A stretch of DNA of 64,000 bases, taken from positions 1 to 64,000 of the forward strand of contig NZ_JBLWFH010000011.1 in NCBI RefSeq assembly GCF_050306235.1, read 5' to 3'. Below the pieces are notes generated by a model that had not been told where the DNA came from, searched no databases, and was given only the letters and a program-made list of their open reading frames with translations. The first letter of the stretch is position 1. Each line of letters begins with the position of its first letter. Of this stretch, positions 33,358 through 40,823 are shown piece after piece. This DNA comes from Glaciecola sp947496235. Lineage in GTDB: Bacteria; Pseudomonadota; Gammaproteobacteria; Enterobacterales; Alteromonadaceae. The translations under genes were made by a program, and so were the position numbers.

Positions 33358-33380
33358 AAAAAAGTATCTAAAAATCATAC

Positions 33381-33407
33381 AAAAAAAGCGACTCACTACG
33401 AGTCGCT
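33381..33407 (-). terminator. terminator overlapping a stop codon
   Basis: AGCGACTC (33387-33394) and GAGTCGCT (33400-33407) form a perfect 8-bp stem. The A-run on the left is a T-run on the minus strand. The TAG of the gene at 33396-33812 lies in its loop and stem. Confidence 0.85.
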
Positions 33408-33812
33408 AATCCGTCCAGCATCTTTAAGCTTTGAGTGCCATCTGAGTTCGGCTGCTTCTAGCCACCCAAAGACATCAATACCCATTATGCTTTCAATTTC
33501 ATCAGAAAAATGTTCTAGAAAGTTAAAAATCTCACAGTGGAATTTTAGCAATACTTCAAGCATATCTAATCCTTCACGATATTTTCCTATATCGTCACCC
33601 AGTTCATCTTGGATCTGATTACTTAAGCTGATACCGAGCCACTTTCCGACTTCATCTCTGTGAAGATAAATATAACGGTCATATTTGAGCGACAACGATT
33701 TAACGTTATCAACCGTTGCCAATAGCAAGATTGTAGAGTCATCCTGCTCTTGCCATTTGGATTTCGACTGCCTTTTATATTTTCTAATGATTTGTAATTG
33801 TTGTGTCTTCAT
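33396..33812 (-). CDS. hypothetical island protein, 138 residues
   Basis: Read from the ATG at 33812, which has GGAGAT 6 bases upstream. A basic N-terminus (about 1-25, KTQQLQIIRKYKRQSKSKW) is followed by an acidic, helical body with several Trp and His residues. No signal peptide, membrane segment or known domain. The ribosome binding site is buried in a perfect 13-bp inverted repeat, so translation is probably controlled. It is divided from hsdR by about 130 bp that include its own terminator. Function unknown. Confidence 0.6.
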   Translation of the reverse strand: MKTQQLQIIRKYKRQSKSKWQEQDDSTILLLATVDNVKSLSLKYDRYIYLHRDEVGKWLGISLSNQIQDELGDDIGKYREGLDMLEVLLKFHCEIFNFLEHFSDEIESIMGIDVFGWLEAAELRWHSKLKDAGRISDS

Positions 33813-33846
33813 TTTTATCTCCGATTTTTGAACTCGGAGATAAAAA
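33812..33846 (-). promoter_or_regulatory. 13-bp hairpin covering a ribosome binding site
   Basis: TTTTTATCTCCGA (33812-33824) is perfectly complementary to TCGGAGATAAAAA (33834-33846), with a 9-base loop. Read leftwards, the second arm holds GGAGAT and the A of the ATG of the gene at 33396-33812. The same hairpin lies 17 bp after the upstream gene and can end it. It is both a possible terminator and a translational switch. Confidence 0.7.
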
Positions 33847-33863
33847 GGCTCCAACTGGGGAAA

Positions 33864-34139
33864 TTATTGAAACTCAGGGAAGTTAAGATCTAATTGTTTA
33901 TGCTCTTCAATCCATTGTGATCCCTCATATTCAAAAAGGCTATTGAGTATTGCCCTGACCAAAGGCAAATCATCAGCAGCAACACCTGCACCTATGTATT
34001 TCACTAAAAGAACATCTATGTACTGGTCTTTATCGATCAATTTCAATTCGCAAATTTCATCGTGATAATCCATGAATTTGTGACTCAGATCCTCAAACAG
34101 TCCGGCGACAACTGCCGCACTTAATTGCATATCCTTCAT
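33864..34139 (-). CDS. hypothetical acidic protein, 91 residues
   Basis: Read from the ATG at 34139, which has AAGGAA about 8 bases upstream. An earlier in-frame ATG at 34169 has a weaker site. The chain is acidic and helical (DLSHKFMDYHDEICELKLID) and has no membrane or signal segment. No domain is recognised. It is divergent from the gene at 34254, so a shared promoter region lies between 34140 and 34253. It precedes a hairpin that covers the next gene's ribosome binding site. Confidence 0.55.
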   Translation of the reverse strand: MKDMQLSAAVVAGLFEDLSHKFMDYHDEICELKLIDKDQYIDVLLVKYIGAGVAADDLPLVRAILNSLFEYEGSQWIEEHKQLDLNFPEFQ

Positions 34140-34253
34140 ACTTTTTATTCCTTGTTTAGTTAGTTTCAAACTTAAAAAGGCGTGCTTTAGGAAAATTTTC
34201 CTGGTGTGTAGCTAATTAGTTTTGAGTTCATAAAAACTAATATGGAGAACACT

Positions 34254-34589
34254 ATGAATATTGAGTCGAATGTTACTGAACTATTTGGCAGCCAGCCTGC
34301 GATTGCAAATGACGAAGACTTCCTCGTTCTATTAGACAATGATGAGGATTATATTTGTTACGTGCGAAACTACGTCAGCTCTTTTGAGTTTATCGTTGTT
34401 AGTAACAGCATAATGAGAAGACTGCCAAAGGAACTACAACCAATCACCAACGTTTTTGTTCCTTCAAGTTTTCATGCTTTGCGACAGTTCAAAGGCGATA
34501 TCCGTCAATACATTTTGCAATCAAACCAGTTGAGTCATTTTTACTATCTGTTTAATAGCTCAATGACAGATTTCTTTGATTCATTATAA
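34254..34589 (+). CDS. hypothetical protein, 111 residues
   Basis: Read from the ATG at 34254, with GGAG at good spacing; the ATG at 34242 lies inside that binding site. A small mixed alpha/beta protein, acidic at the N-terminus (NDEDFLVLLDNDEDY), with a hydrophobic core segment (SFEFIVVSNSIMRRL) and no known domain. A terminator follows. It stands alone between the acidic gene pair and the cysteine-rich gene. Island-specific, function unknown. Confidence 0.6.
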   Translation: MNIESNVTELFGSQPAIANDEDFLVLLDNDEDYICYVRNYVSSFEFIVVSNSIMRRLPKELQPITNVFVPSSFHALRQFKGDIRQYILQSNQLSHFYYLFNSSMTDFFDSL

Positions 34590-34594
34590 AACTA

Positions 34595-34622
34595 AGCCAG
34601 CATTCAGTTGCTGGCTTTCTTT
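34595..34622 (+). terminator. rho-independent terminator
   Basis: AGCCAGCA (34595-34602) pairs with TGCTGGCT (34609-34616), followed by TTCTTT. It ends the gene at 34254-34589. Confidence 0.8.
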
Positions 34623-34722
34623 ATGCCAAGAAGTTTCCATGTTGTGAATCTATCTAATAGTAGCTATCGCGGGAACGATGAATATTTATATCCGAACCTA
34701 TGTAGCAGCTACCAGATAGACC

Positions 34723-34749
34723 AGCCCGCCAAAGTCAGGTGGGCTTTTT
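34723..34749 (+). terminator. terminator with no obvious upstream + strand gene
   Basis: AGCCCGCC (34723-34730) pairs with GGTGGGCT (34738-34745), with one G-T pair, followed by a T-run. It overlaps the end of the leftward cysteine-rich gene. On the + strand the only sequence it could end is the roughly 100-bp stretch from 34623, so a small RNA is possible. Confidence 0.6.
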
Positions 34750-35277
34750 CTTGACCAGCTTATCAATATGCCTCTGAGCTTCTTCATCGGTCATGCTCTC
34801 AGGCTTACCGCCTGACAAATCGTTATCGAGAAACATTCCTGAATTTAGTATGGTTTCACGGCTAAATATGGGCAAGTCTAATACTCTGCCTTGCTTTTTT
34901 AACGAATCACAACCTGCACATGCACCATTTATGGTATATCGAATCCAGGTTTTAAAATACTTGCGGTTTTCTTCGTTGTACTCAATTTCATCATCTTCAA
35001 ACTCTTGAAGCCTAAGATCCTCTCTACATATCTTGCATTTCGGGCACTCATAAGCCGATATGAATGAGACTTCACCACACCCCTTAGCTTGAGCACGACG
35101 TTTGGTGTTTTCTTTTTTTAAAGCCACTTTTTCTTTTGAAGTCTGACGTGCCATATGGCAGTGGAAACAACCTTTTTTGCCAATTTTTGTTTTGGACTTA
35201 TGAACATCACATTCGGTCTTACCCTCAAAGATCTCCATTGTTCCATTGTAATCATTTATTGAATACAACTTAGTCAT
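34735..35277 (-). CDS. cysteine-rich, zinc-ribbon-like protein
   Basis: A protein of 180 residues with many Cys and His in pairs: CDVH (24-27), CFHCH (37-41), CPKCKIC (78-84) and CAGC (about 120-123). This spacing suggests two zinc-binding knuckles in the first half and more in the middle, as in HNH-type or zinc-ribbon proteins. The HNH catalytic histidine pattern is not clear. The C-terminus is lysine-rich. A role on DNA or RNA is likely from composition, but no family is assigned. It is divergent from the PrtN-like gene. Confidence 0.6.
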   Translation of the reverse strand: MTKLYSINDYNGTMEIFEGKTECDVHKSKTKIGKKGCFHCHMARQTSKEKVALKKENTKRRAQAKGCGEVSFISAYECPKCKICREDLRLQEFEDDEIEYNEENRKYFKTWIRYTINGACAGCDSLKKQGRVLDLPIFSRETILNSGMFLDNDLSGGKPESMTDEEAQRHIDKLVKKKPT

Positions 35278-35376
35278 GAATACACCGCGATACTGCCCCT
35301 TTTTTCTAAGCAGTTTTATAAAATTTAAAAATATTTCGCCATCATCACCAATTCAGAAGTAACGAAAAGGCTGACA

Positions 35377-35901
35377 GTGAAAACATTAACCCTCTTATTT
35401 AACCAATATGGTGCCGAGGCTGTGACATACAAGCAGGCTCAATTAGATTTCTTTAATGTTACCAACAAAAAGAAGTTCGGGGAGTTGATCAAAAGTAGCT
35501 ACGAATTATCAGCGGCTTTGGACGACTCTGCTAAAAACTTCAGCCTTTATGGGCTGGCCCATTTGATCGATAGAAAACGAAATTTAAATAAATATAAAAC
35601 TGAAGGTAACACTATGCTGAATACTAGAATTGGACTTTATGAGTTTTACGGCACTGCAATCATCGACTTTGATGATATCCGGCAAGAACACCTTGGCTGC
35701 TCACATGATGTCGCCACCAGAAAAATAAAATCTGGTGAATTACCACTTGTGACTTTTAGGCTGGCGGATTCGCAAAAAGGTAAACTGTTAGTTCATGTTG
35801 ATGATCTAACCGAGTTAGTTGAACGGCAACGAGAGCGAGCGCGAAAAGAAATTCAAAAACATATCGATGAGTTTAAAGTTGCCAGCAAAGGGAATAGCTA
35901 A
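35377..35901 (+). CDS. PrtN-like regulator with duplicated domain
   Basis: A protein of 174 residues from a GTG at 35377 with AAAAGG upstream. The half from residue 80 on resembles the pyocin activator PrtN family (GLYEFYGTAIIDFDDI, then RKIKSGELPLVTFRL and VHVDDLTELVERQRERARKEI). Residues 1-70 look like a more diverged copy of the same fold (LLFNQYGAEAVTYKQAQLDFF, then SLYGLAHLIDRKRN). The internal ATG at 35614 has GAAGG about 8 bases upstream, so a short form of 94 residues could also be made. PrtN proteins activate bacteriocin genes; here the target is unknown. Confidence 0.65.
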   Translation: MKTLTLLFNQYGAEAVTYKQAQLDFFNVTNKKKFGELIKSSYELSAALDDSAKNFSLYGLAHLIDRKRNLNKYKTEGNTMLNTRIGLYEFYGTAIIDFDDIRQEHLGCSHDVATRKIKSGELPLVTFRLADSQKGKLLVHVDDLTELVERQRERARKEIQKHIDEFKVASKGNS

Positions 35902-36356
35902 TGTTTATAGTTGTTAAAATCCCTCACAGAGGCACACCCGACGTATTTAGTATTTTTGATGAAAATGAGCTTATCTATGTTGCTCACACAGTGTATGAGG
36001 GAACTTTCTACCGCTGCATAAATATCAGTGAAGCATTAGAACAAGATCCAGAGAAGGAATACTTCAGTGATGAAGTTTGGAAAATACTCGAAACTGATGG
36101 ACAAGTTATCGAAGCATCATTTGACCCATATGGAAATAATGTAGAGTATTTCCGGTTAAATGATGCCCCTTCCGAGTTAGAAATCGCCTATGCAATTTTG
36201 ACTGATGACATGCATTCAATGCAGGTTCTTACTATAAAAGAAGCTCAACATTGGATGCAAAAATATCCATCAGGCTACACTGGTCATCAGAGTGCCGAAG
36301 TAAGACGGGCTATTGAATATGAACTATCTTCTCTAGATGCTTTTATCGATAATTAA
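35901..36356 (+). CDS. hypothetical protein coupled to the PrtN-like gene
   Basis: A protein of 151 residues whose ATG overlaps the stop of the previous gene by one base (TAATG), so translation is probably coupled. It is acidic and soluble with no membrane or signal segment. The middle is mixed strand and helix (GQVIEASFDPYGNNVEYFRL) and the C-terminus is helical. I recognise no domain. Coupling suggests that it works with the PrtN-like protein, but that is inference. Confidence 0.65.
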   Translation: MFIVVKIPHRGTPDVFSIFDENELIYVAHTVYEGTFYRCINISEALEQDPEKEYFSDEVWKILETDGQVIEASFDPYGNNVEYFRLNDAPSELEIAYAILTDDMHSMQVLTIKEAQHWMQKYPSGYTGHQSAEVRRAIEYELSSLDAFIDN

Positions 36357-36362
36357 AAGTAA

Positions 36363-36480
36363 ACTATAACTGACTTTTAATGAGAAAAAGGCTTTTAGAA
36401 ACTATAAGTTAATTATATTTGACTTATAATCATATCGGCATTACTTTATATTTAAAAGTAAATAATAGTTAACTTATATG
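36363..36480 (+). promoter_or_regulatory. hipBA promoter with repeated operator boxes
   Basis: Repeated half-sites lie upstream of hipB: TATAACT (36365-36371), TATAAGT (36403-36409) with ACTTATA (36422-36428) in inverted arrangement, and TTAACTTATA (36469-36478), which reaches the A of the proposed hipB start. HipB-type antitoxins bind such inverted pairs to repress their own operon. The binding protein is inferred. Confidence 0.55.
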
Positions 36481-36798
36481 AGTAATCTTGCCAAGACAAA
36501 CAGAACTGGTAAAGCGGTTAAGGCAACAGTGATGCCTAATTTATCAGAACGCTTTACCCCTATTCAGCTCGCTGAGGCGATCACTGCAAAGCGAACGGGT
36601 ATGAAGCTATCTCTCGCAGATGTATCTGAAGCATTGTCAATTTCAAAGCCTACGCTGGTGAAAATAGAAAAAGGCGATACCAATGTAAAGTTAGCGAACC
36701 TTCTCAAGGTAATGGAATACCTTGGTCTTTCATTTAGCCTTCTGTCCGATGATGCTACTTCCAAAGAAGAAACAGGGGTAAGTGATGACTGGTACTGA
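36478..36798 (+). CDS. hipB: HipB-like antitoxin, XRE-type regulator
   Basis: A protein of 106 residues with a helix-turn-helix of the XRE class (about 35-85: LSLADVSEALSISKPTLVKIEKGDTNVKLANLLKVMEYLG). It would bind and neutralise HipA and repress the operon. The start is uncertain. ATG 36478 overlaps an operator half-site and has no Shine-Dalgarno sequence; ATG 36532 has AAGG upstream and would give an 88-residue protein that keeps the whole DNA-binding domain. It overlaps hipA by 14 bp, as is usual for the pair. Confidence 0.88.
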   Translation: MSNLAKTNRTGKAVKATVMPNLSERFTPIQLAEAITAKRTGMKLSLADVSEALSISKPTLVKIEKGDTNVKLANLLKVMEYLGLSFSLLSDDATSKEETGVSDDWY

Positions 36799-38170
36799 TC
36801 TAAATACCCTGAACGTTTATATCGGTCATGGTCGTAGAATTGCGGAAATAACCATTCCTGTAGGCTCTGAAACCGAATTAACCTTAGCTTACGAGCCTGA
36901 TTGGATCAAAGAGGGTTTTGCTATCTCGCCCCACCTGCCTTTGAACGGTGAGTTTGATCACAGGGCGGTTCGGAACTTCCTACAAAACTTATTACCTGAA
37001 GGTAAAGGGTTAGAAGAGATCACGAGTAATACCACTATCTCCAAAAATAATACCTTTGGGCTTATCAAGATCATCGGCGCTGACACGTCAGGCGCGTTAT
37101 CATTTACAAGTCAGAGCAATGAAGAAACCGAAACTTCATTTCGAGAAGTCACTAATGAAGAACTAATCGAAAAGTTAGCTCGTTTTAAGAATGCTGGAGA
37201 ATCAATTACCTATTGGGATGGTCGTACAAGGCTATCAGTAGCGGGTGTACAAGATAAACTTAACTTATTAGAGATAGATGGCAAATTAGGCTTTGGTGAA
37301 GGTAAGCTTTGCTCCAATAAGATCTTTAAGTTTGAAACGGGTAAAGCGCCTTTTATTGCCGTGAATGAATTATTTACCATGTTACTGGCAAAACATTCGG
37401 GTATCGATGTACCAGAGGTGGCGGTACGGAAATATGGAGAAGTCAGCGCGTTTGTCATTAACCGTTTTGACCGTAAGTTAATAGCTGGGCAACAGCGTGT
37501 TATGCGCCGCCATGTTATCGATGGCTGCCAAGCAACCAACCTACCCCCATCATACAAATACGAGCGTCAACACGGTGATGAAGGCGACGGTATTTATATT
37601 CGTGATGGTGTATCTTTTCCGAAGCTATTTAATGTACAAACAACCAATGCCGAAGCGTATCAAACGCAACTTATACGCTGGATGACCTTTAATATTTTAG
37701 TGCGTAACTATGATGCTCACGGTAAGAACATCAGCTTCTTTGTGGGTAAACAGGGCTTAAGTCTTACGCCATTTTACGATTTAGTAAATATTGAAGCCAT
37801 CATTCGTGAGATCCAAGCAAGACAAGCTGATGAAAACTCTAATTCGCCAATGGCAAACCATTTCGCAATGTCGATAGGTGAATATGGTGCAGGCAGTGCT
37901 GGTAATTTTAATCACCCGTTTACTGCTTACATGTTGGCAGACTTCGCCCATGAATTTGGTATATCACTCCCTCGTCTGCAATTGTTGATGAAGCAAATGA
38001 TCAAACAAGTGCAAGCATCTGTTGATTTAGCAAAAGCTGATGCACTTAAACAGCAGTTAACTGATTCTGAAATACAGCATGTTGATACCTGTATTCAAAT
38101 CATTGATGAATCAGTGGAAGAACTAAGTGCAGAAGTGGATCAAATTACGGAAATGAGCGACTTAATTTAG
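36785..38170 (+). CDS. hipA: HipA-like serine/threonine kinase toxin
   Basis: A kinase toxin of 461 residues, close to E. coli HipA (440), which phosphorylates glutamyl-tRNA synthetase and causes growth arrest. Visible features: the N-terminal HipA domain, the loop SVAGVQDK (about 151-158) with the serine that is autophosphorylated in E. coli, the catalytic RNYDAHGKN (about 307-315), and the metal-binding FYDLV (about 330-334). All catalytic residues are present, so it is probably active. ATG 36785 has GGGG upstream; GTG 36782 is also in frame. The pair at the island end would act as an addiction module that stabilises the element, and may also be a defence. Confidence 0.93.
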   Translation: MTGTDLNTLNVYIGHGRRIAEITIPVGSETELTLAYEPDWIKEGFAISPHLPLNGEFDHRAVRNFLQNLLPEGKGLEEITSNTTISKNNTFGLIKIIGADTSGALSFTSQSNEETETSFREVTNEELIEKLARFKNAGESITYWDGRTRLSVAGVQDKLNLLEIDGKLGFGEGKLCSNKIFKFETGKAPFIAVNELFTMLLAKHSGIDVPEVAVRKYGEVSAFVINRFDRKLIAGQQRVMRRHVIDGCQATNLPPSYKYERQHGDEGDGIYIRDGVSFPKLFNVQTTNAEAYQTQLIRWMTFNILVRNYDAHGKNISFFVGKQGLSLTPFYDLVNIEAIIREIQARQADENSNSPMANHFAMSIGEYGAGSAGNFNHPFTAYMLADFAHEFGISLPRLQLLMKQMIKQVQASVDLAKADALKQQLTDSEIQHVDTCIQIIDESVEELSAEVDQITEMSDLI

Positions 38171-38278
38171 TGTGGATTTCTGGCTATTTCTGTTTATTTC
38201 ATTAAAGTGGAGTGACAATAAGTAGACAGCGAAATTTGCAATTAAGAATTAAACTTCAATAAATCAATGTGTTAACCG

Positions 38279-38362
38279 TCATTTTTGCTTAGAGTGCATC
38301 CTTTCCAGCATTGGAGCGACTGAAAAACGATGATCAATGGATTGTGAAATTAACGCGGTCAT
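38279..38362 (-). pseudogene. dusA: remnant of the original dusA 5' end
   Basis: On the minus strand, an ATG at 38362 opens a frame of 27 codons. Its residues 11-19 (HRFSVAPML) match the RRFSVAPML of the intact dusA at 15171. After this the frame runs into island sequence and stops at TGA 38279. The first ten codons differ from those of the intact gene, as expected if integration exchanged the 5' end. This piece marks where dusA started before the island entered. Confidence 0.85.
38307..38326. repeat. attachment site repeat, right (attR)
   Basis: AGCATTGGAGCGACTGAAAA, 19 of 20 bases identical to the copy in dusA at 15125-15144, in the same orientation. It lies inside the dusA remnant. Confidence 0.85.
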
Positions 38363-38475
38363 AAAACAACTTGAATGGTGATTGCGCCTGATATGATACC
38401 AAATAATGTTGGTACATAAACCATAAATGTAATATTGTGAGGGTTTATGCGATAAACGTAGCCAAATGCAGACAC
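38359..38475 (-). CDS. short hydrophobic ORF coupled to the displaced dusA start
   Basis: A frame of 38 codons from a GTG at 38475. It encodes a hydrophobic peptide (TFMVYVPTLFGIISGAITIQ and so on) whose TGA overlaps the ATG of the dusA remnant (ATGA). The composition looks like a real membrane segment, and the overlap suggests that it was translated together with dusA. There is no clear ribosome binding site and an in-frame TAA lies about 14 codons upstream, so it may be the end of a decayed gene. The stretch 38171-38278 contains nothing else I can support, and 38476-38601 is AT-rich leader. Confidence 0.3.
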   Translation of the reverse strand: MSAFGYVYRINPHNITFMVYVPTLFGIISGAITIQVVL

Positions 38476-38601
38476 TTTTTTATACTTTAGCAGAATAGGA
38501 AAGCTAAGGTCGAACTCTTAAGCTTGTAAGATTGGCATAAAACTAACTATAAAAAGCGCAACTTGAAAATAAAAATAAAAAGAGTAAGAAAATAAACCGG
38601 G

Positions 38602-40779
38602 ATGATGAACGACAGGGAGCTACTGATAAGTAGAAGACACCGCACTGACACTCTGTCATTCTTTGCAATACCCAATGTACTCTTCGGATTGAACTTTGGT
38701 GTCCTTGCTGGAATGGCTAATACCTTCTTTGGTGTGCCATTATTCGGTGAATTCACAATCTATCTGGGGCAGATATTTGTACTGCTTTGTTTAGTTACGC
38801 GTGGAATTAATGCTGCCATTGTCGCGACTACTATTGCTTCAGTTGTCACTGCTGTAACGGCAAACGATCCTTATCTAGTTGTTGTCTTAGCCATTGAAAT
38901 ACTTTTTGTACACGCTGCTCTGAAAAGGGGCGTATTCTTATTTCAATCAGTCATGTTGTTTTGGTTATTGATTGGTACACCTTTACTTTTATTGCTCAAT
39001 TTTTTAACCACTCAAGCAAGTTCTGATGTACTCATAATTAGTGCGGTAGTGAGAGGGGTTAACGCACTTATATGTGTTTCTTTAGCTGCAATATGCTTAT
39101 GGTTTTTACCGCAAAGCTTTGTCCAAGCGACTTATAATAAAAAACCACCACGTCTTGCTTCATTGATTTTTTCTTTATGCATGCTGACCGTAACTCTTCC
39201 TGCGTTAGCCATCGCATTGTTTTTTGTGAATCAATCTGCGATGCAAAATCAGAAAGCCGTGTTCGAGTCTATGGATAAATTCTCTGACCGCATTATTTCT
39301 CAGGTAGACTCAGTATTAATGCAACATAAACAGGGCTTAAAAACTGTCGCTGAAGTGCTTGCAAAATCCGATAGTCTACCGACTAACGAACAGGTTCTGC
39401 TCGAATCCACCTTTAATAATAACCTTGCTTTCTCGAGAATTAATATCATTGATAAACAAGGCAATATTGTAAATACCACTAGCGTTAATTCCGCAGATCC
39501 CGCGTATTGGCAAGCGTCGTCCAACGTCGCCAGCGAGATATTTTTTAAAGCCACCCAAAGAAGCTTAGATTTTTATGTTTCTCAAGCCTACGCTTTAGGC
39601 TCTTATGCTGAGTCTCCTAAGGTCATAAGCCTTTCTTATCCAATTTTAAAGACGCTTAACAATTCAGAAAGTTTTGAAGGTGCTGTGCAAGGTATTATTC
39701 CTTTGTCGACCATCGACCGATTAAATGACGAACTAATAACTACCAATGTGAATTACGTTCTCACCGATGAAAAATCTAGAATTCTGGCGACCTCACTCCT
39801 TGCGCCCTACATCACACTTTCAACCCTGCAAATGGAATCTATGCAACATCCACTCGTTGACCGTGTGCCAGTAGTGAAACTCGACAATACCGAGTATCTT
39901 TTGTTGAAAAACACGACGAGTCAAGGATGGCAATTGCATATTTTAGCGAATACTGGATTAGTGACAGGCCCGATAGTCAATAGCTTCTATATGCTTATTC
40001 TTTCTGCAACCTTTGTAATTCTAGCTTTTGCTTTAGTGGCCAGCCAATTAGCCCGGAAAATTACTAAGCCATTAGAAGACATTGCAGCCCACTTCCCTGA
40101 TAAAGCCCTGCATCCTAAAATAGTGGAAGAATCCAAAGTCAGCGACGAGATTGTAAAACTAACTGACCGACTCATCTCTTCTCATGCAGTAATGAGCGAC
40201 TTTCAACAACAGTTGACCGAGCAAGTCGAAAGCAAAACAAAACAACTTAAACAGCTCAACCGAGAACTTTATTCGTTGGCACAAAAAGATGGTTTAACCC
40301 AGTTATTAAATAGAGCTGGATTTAATCGTTTTGCACTCACCTCGTTTAGAAACTGCATTCGAAACCATATACCTATGTCGATGATATTAATTGATATTGA
40401 CCATTTTAAGCGTATTAATGACACCTATGGTCATCCATTTGGCGATAAGTGTATTACTATGGTTGCCAAAATATTACAAAAACACTGCAAACGCGATACC
40501 GATATTATTGGACGATTTGGTGGAGAAGAGTTTATTATAATGATCGTAGGGAGTGATCCTAAAGAACACCATACTAGGGTTAAGCTGATTTCTGAATCTA
40601 TACGGCAACTAAATTTCACCCATGATTCAGACAGCGTAAGGATCACTGTATCATCTGGCATTTGCAGCATAATTGACGATTTTTCACTGGATTTTGATAC
40701 TTTAATAAAGCTTGCCGATGAACAACTTTATTTGAGTAAACGTACAGGTAGAGATAAAACCAGTGTACTTGTTCGATAA
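38602..40779 (+). CDS. membrane diguanylate cyclase with periplasmic sensor domain
   Basis: Makes cyclic di-GMP from two GTP. 725 residues: a set of N-terminal membrane helices (about 17-185), a further helix near 190-212, a periplasmic Cache-like sensor region (about 213-450), a membrane helix (about 458-480), a HAMP-like linker with coiled coil (about 485-555) and a GGDEF domain. The active-site motif is GGEEF (640-644). The inhibitory I-site RDTD (631-634) is present, so product feedback is expected. It is followed 44 bp later by a paralogue of the same design. The ligand of the sensor is unknown. Confidence 0.92.
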   Translation: MMNDRELLISRRHRTDTLSFFAIPNVLFGLNFGVLAGMANTFFGVPLFGEFTIYLGQIFVLLCLVTRGINAAIVATTIASVVTAVTANDPYLVVVLAIEILFVHAALKRGVFLFQSVMLFWLLIGTPLLLLLNFLTTQASSDVLIISAVVRGVNALICVSLAAICLWFLPQSFVQATYNKKPPRLASLIFSLCMLTVTLPALAIALFFVNQSAMQNQKAVFESMDKFSDRIISQVDSVLMQHKQGLKTVAEVLAKSDSLPTNEQVLLESTFNNNLAFSRINIIDKQGNIVNTTSVNSADPAYWQASSNVASEIFFKATQRSLDFYVSQAYALGSYAESPKVISLSYPILKTLNNSESFEGAVQGIIPLSTIDRLNDELITTNVNYVLTDEKSRILATSLLAPYITLSTLQMESMQHPLVDRVPVVKLDNTEYLLLKNTTSQGWQLHILANTGLVTGPIVNSFYMLILSATFVILAFALVASQLARKITKPLEDIAAHFPDKALHPKIVEESKVSDEIVKLTDRLISSHAVMSDFQQQLTEQVESKTKQLKQLNRELYSLAQKDGLTQLLNRAGFNRFALTSFRNCIRNHIPMSMILIDIDHFKRINDTYGHPFGDKCITMVAKILQKHCKRDTDIIGRFGGEEFIIMIVGSDPKEHHTRVKLISESIRQLNFTHDSDSVRITVSSGICSIIDDFSLDFDTLIKLADEQLYLSKRTGRDKTSVLVR

Positions 40780-40823
40780 ATGAACGCTAGTGTCAGAAAT
40801 GGAATTCTGATATATAAGTAAAG

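Larger units (their letters stand above)
15125..38326. mobile_element. dusA-associated integrative genomic island, about 23.2 kb
   Basis: The limits are the two copies of the 20-bp att repeat. Inside are two tyrosine recombinases next to dusA, small orphan genes, a MobC/replication-relaxation-type protein, a gene-free region rich in inverted repeats, a type I restriction-modification operon, a Gabija-like operon and hipBA. The right end contains a remnant of the original dusA start. The layout matches known dusA-associated integrase islands, which recreate the 5' end of the gene on integration. No phage structural genes, relaxase or conjugation genes are visible, so it is probably an integrative mobilizable element or a defence island rather than a prophage or ICE. 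Confidence 0.88.

Noticed and set aside
15125..38326. prophage
   Set aside because: Integrases and a PrtN-like gene are present, but there are no capsid, tail, terminase, lysis or phage replication genes.
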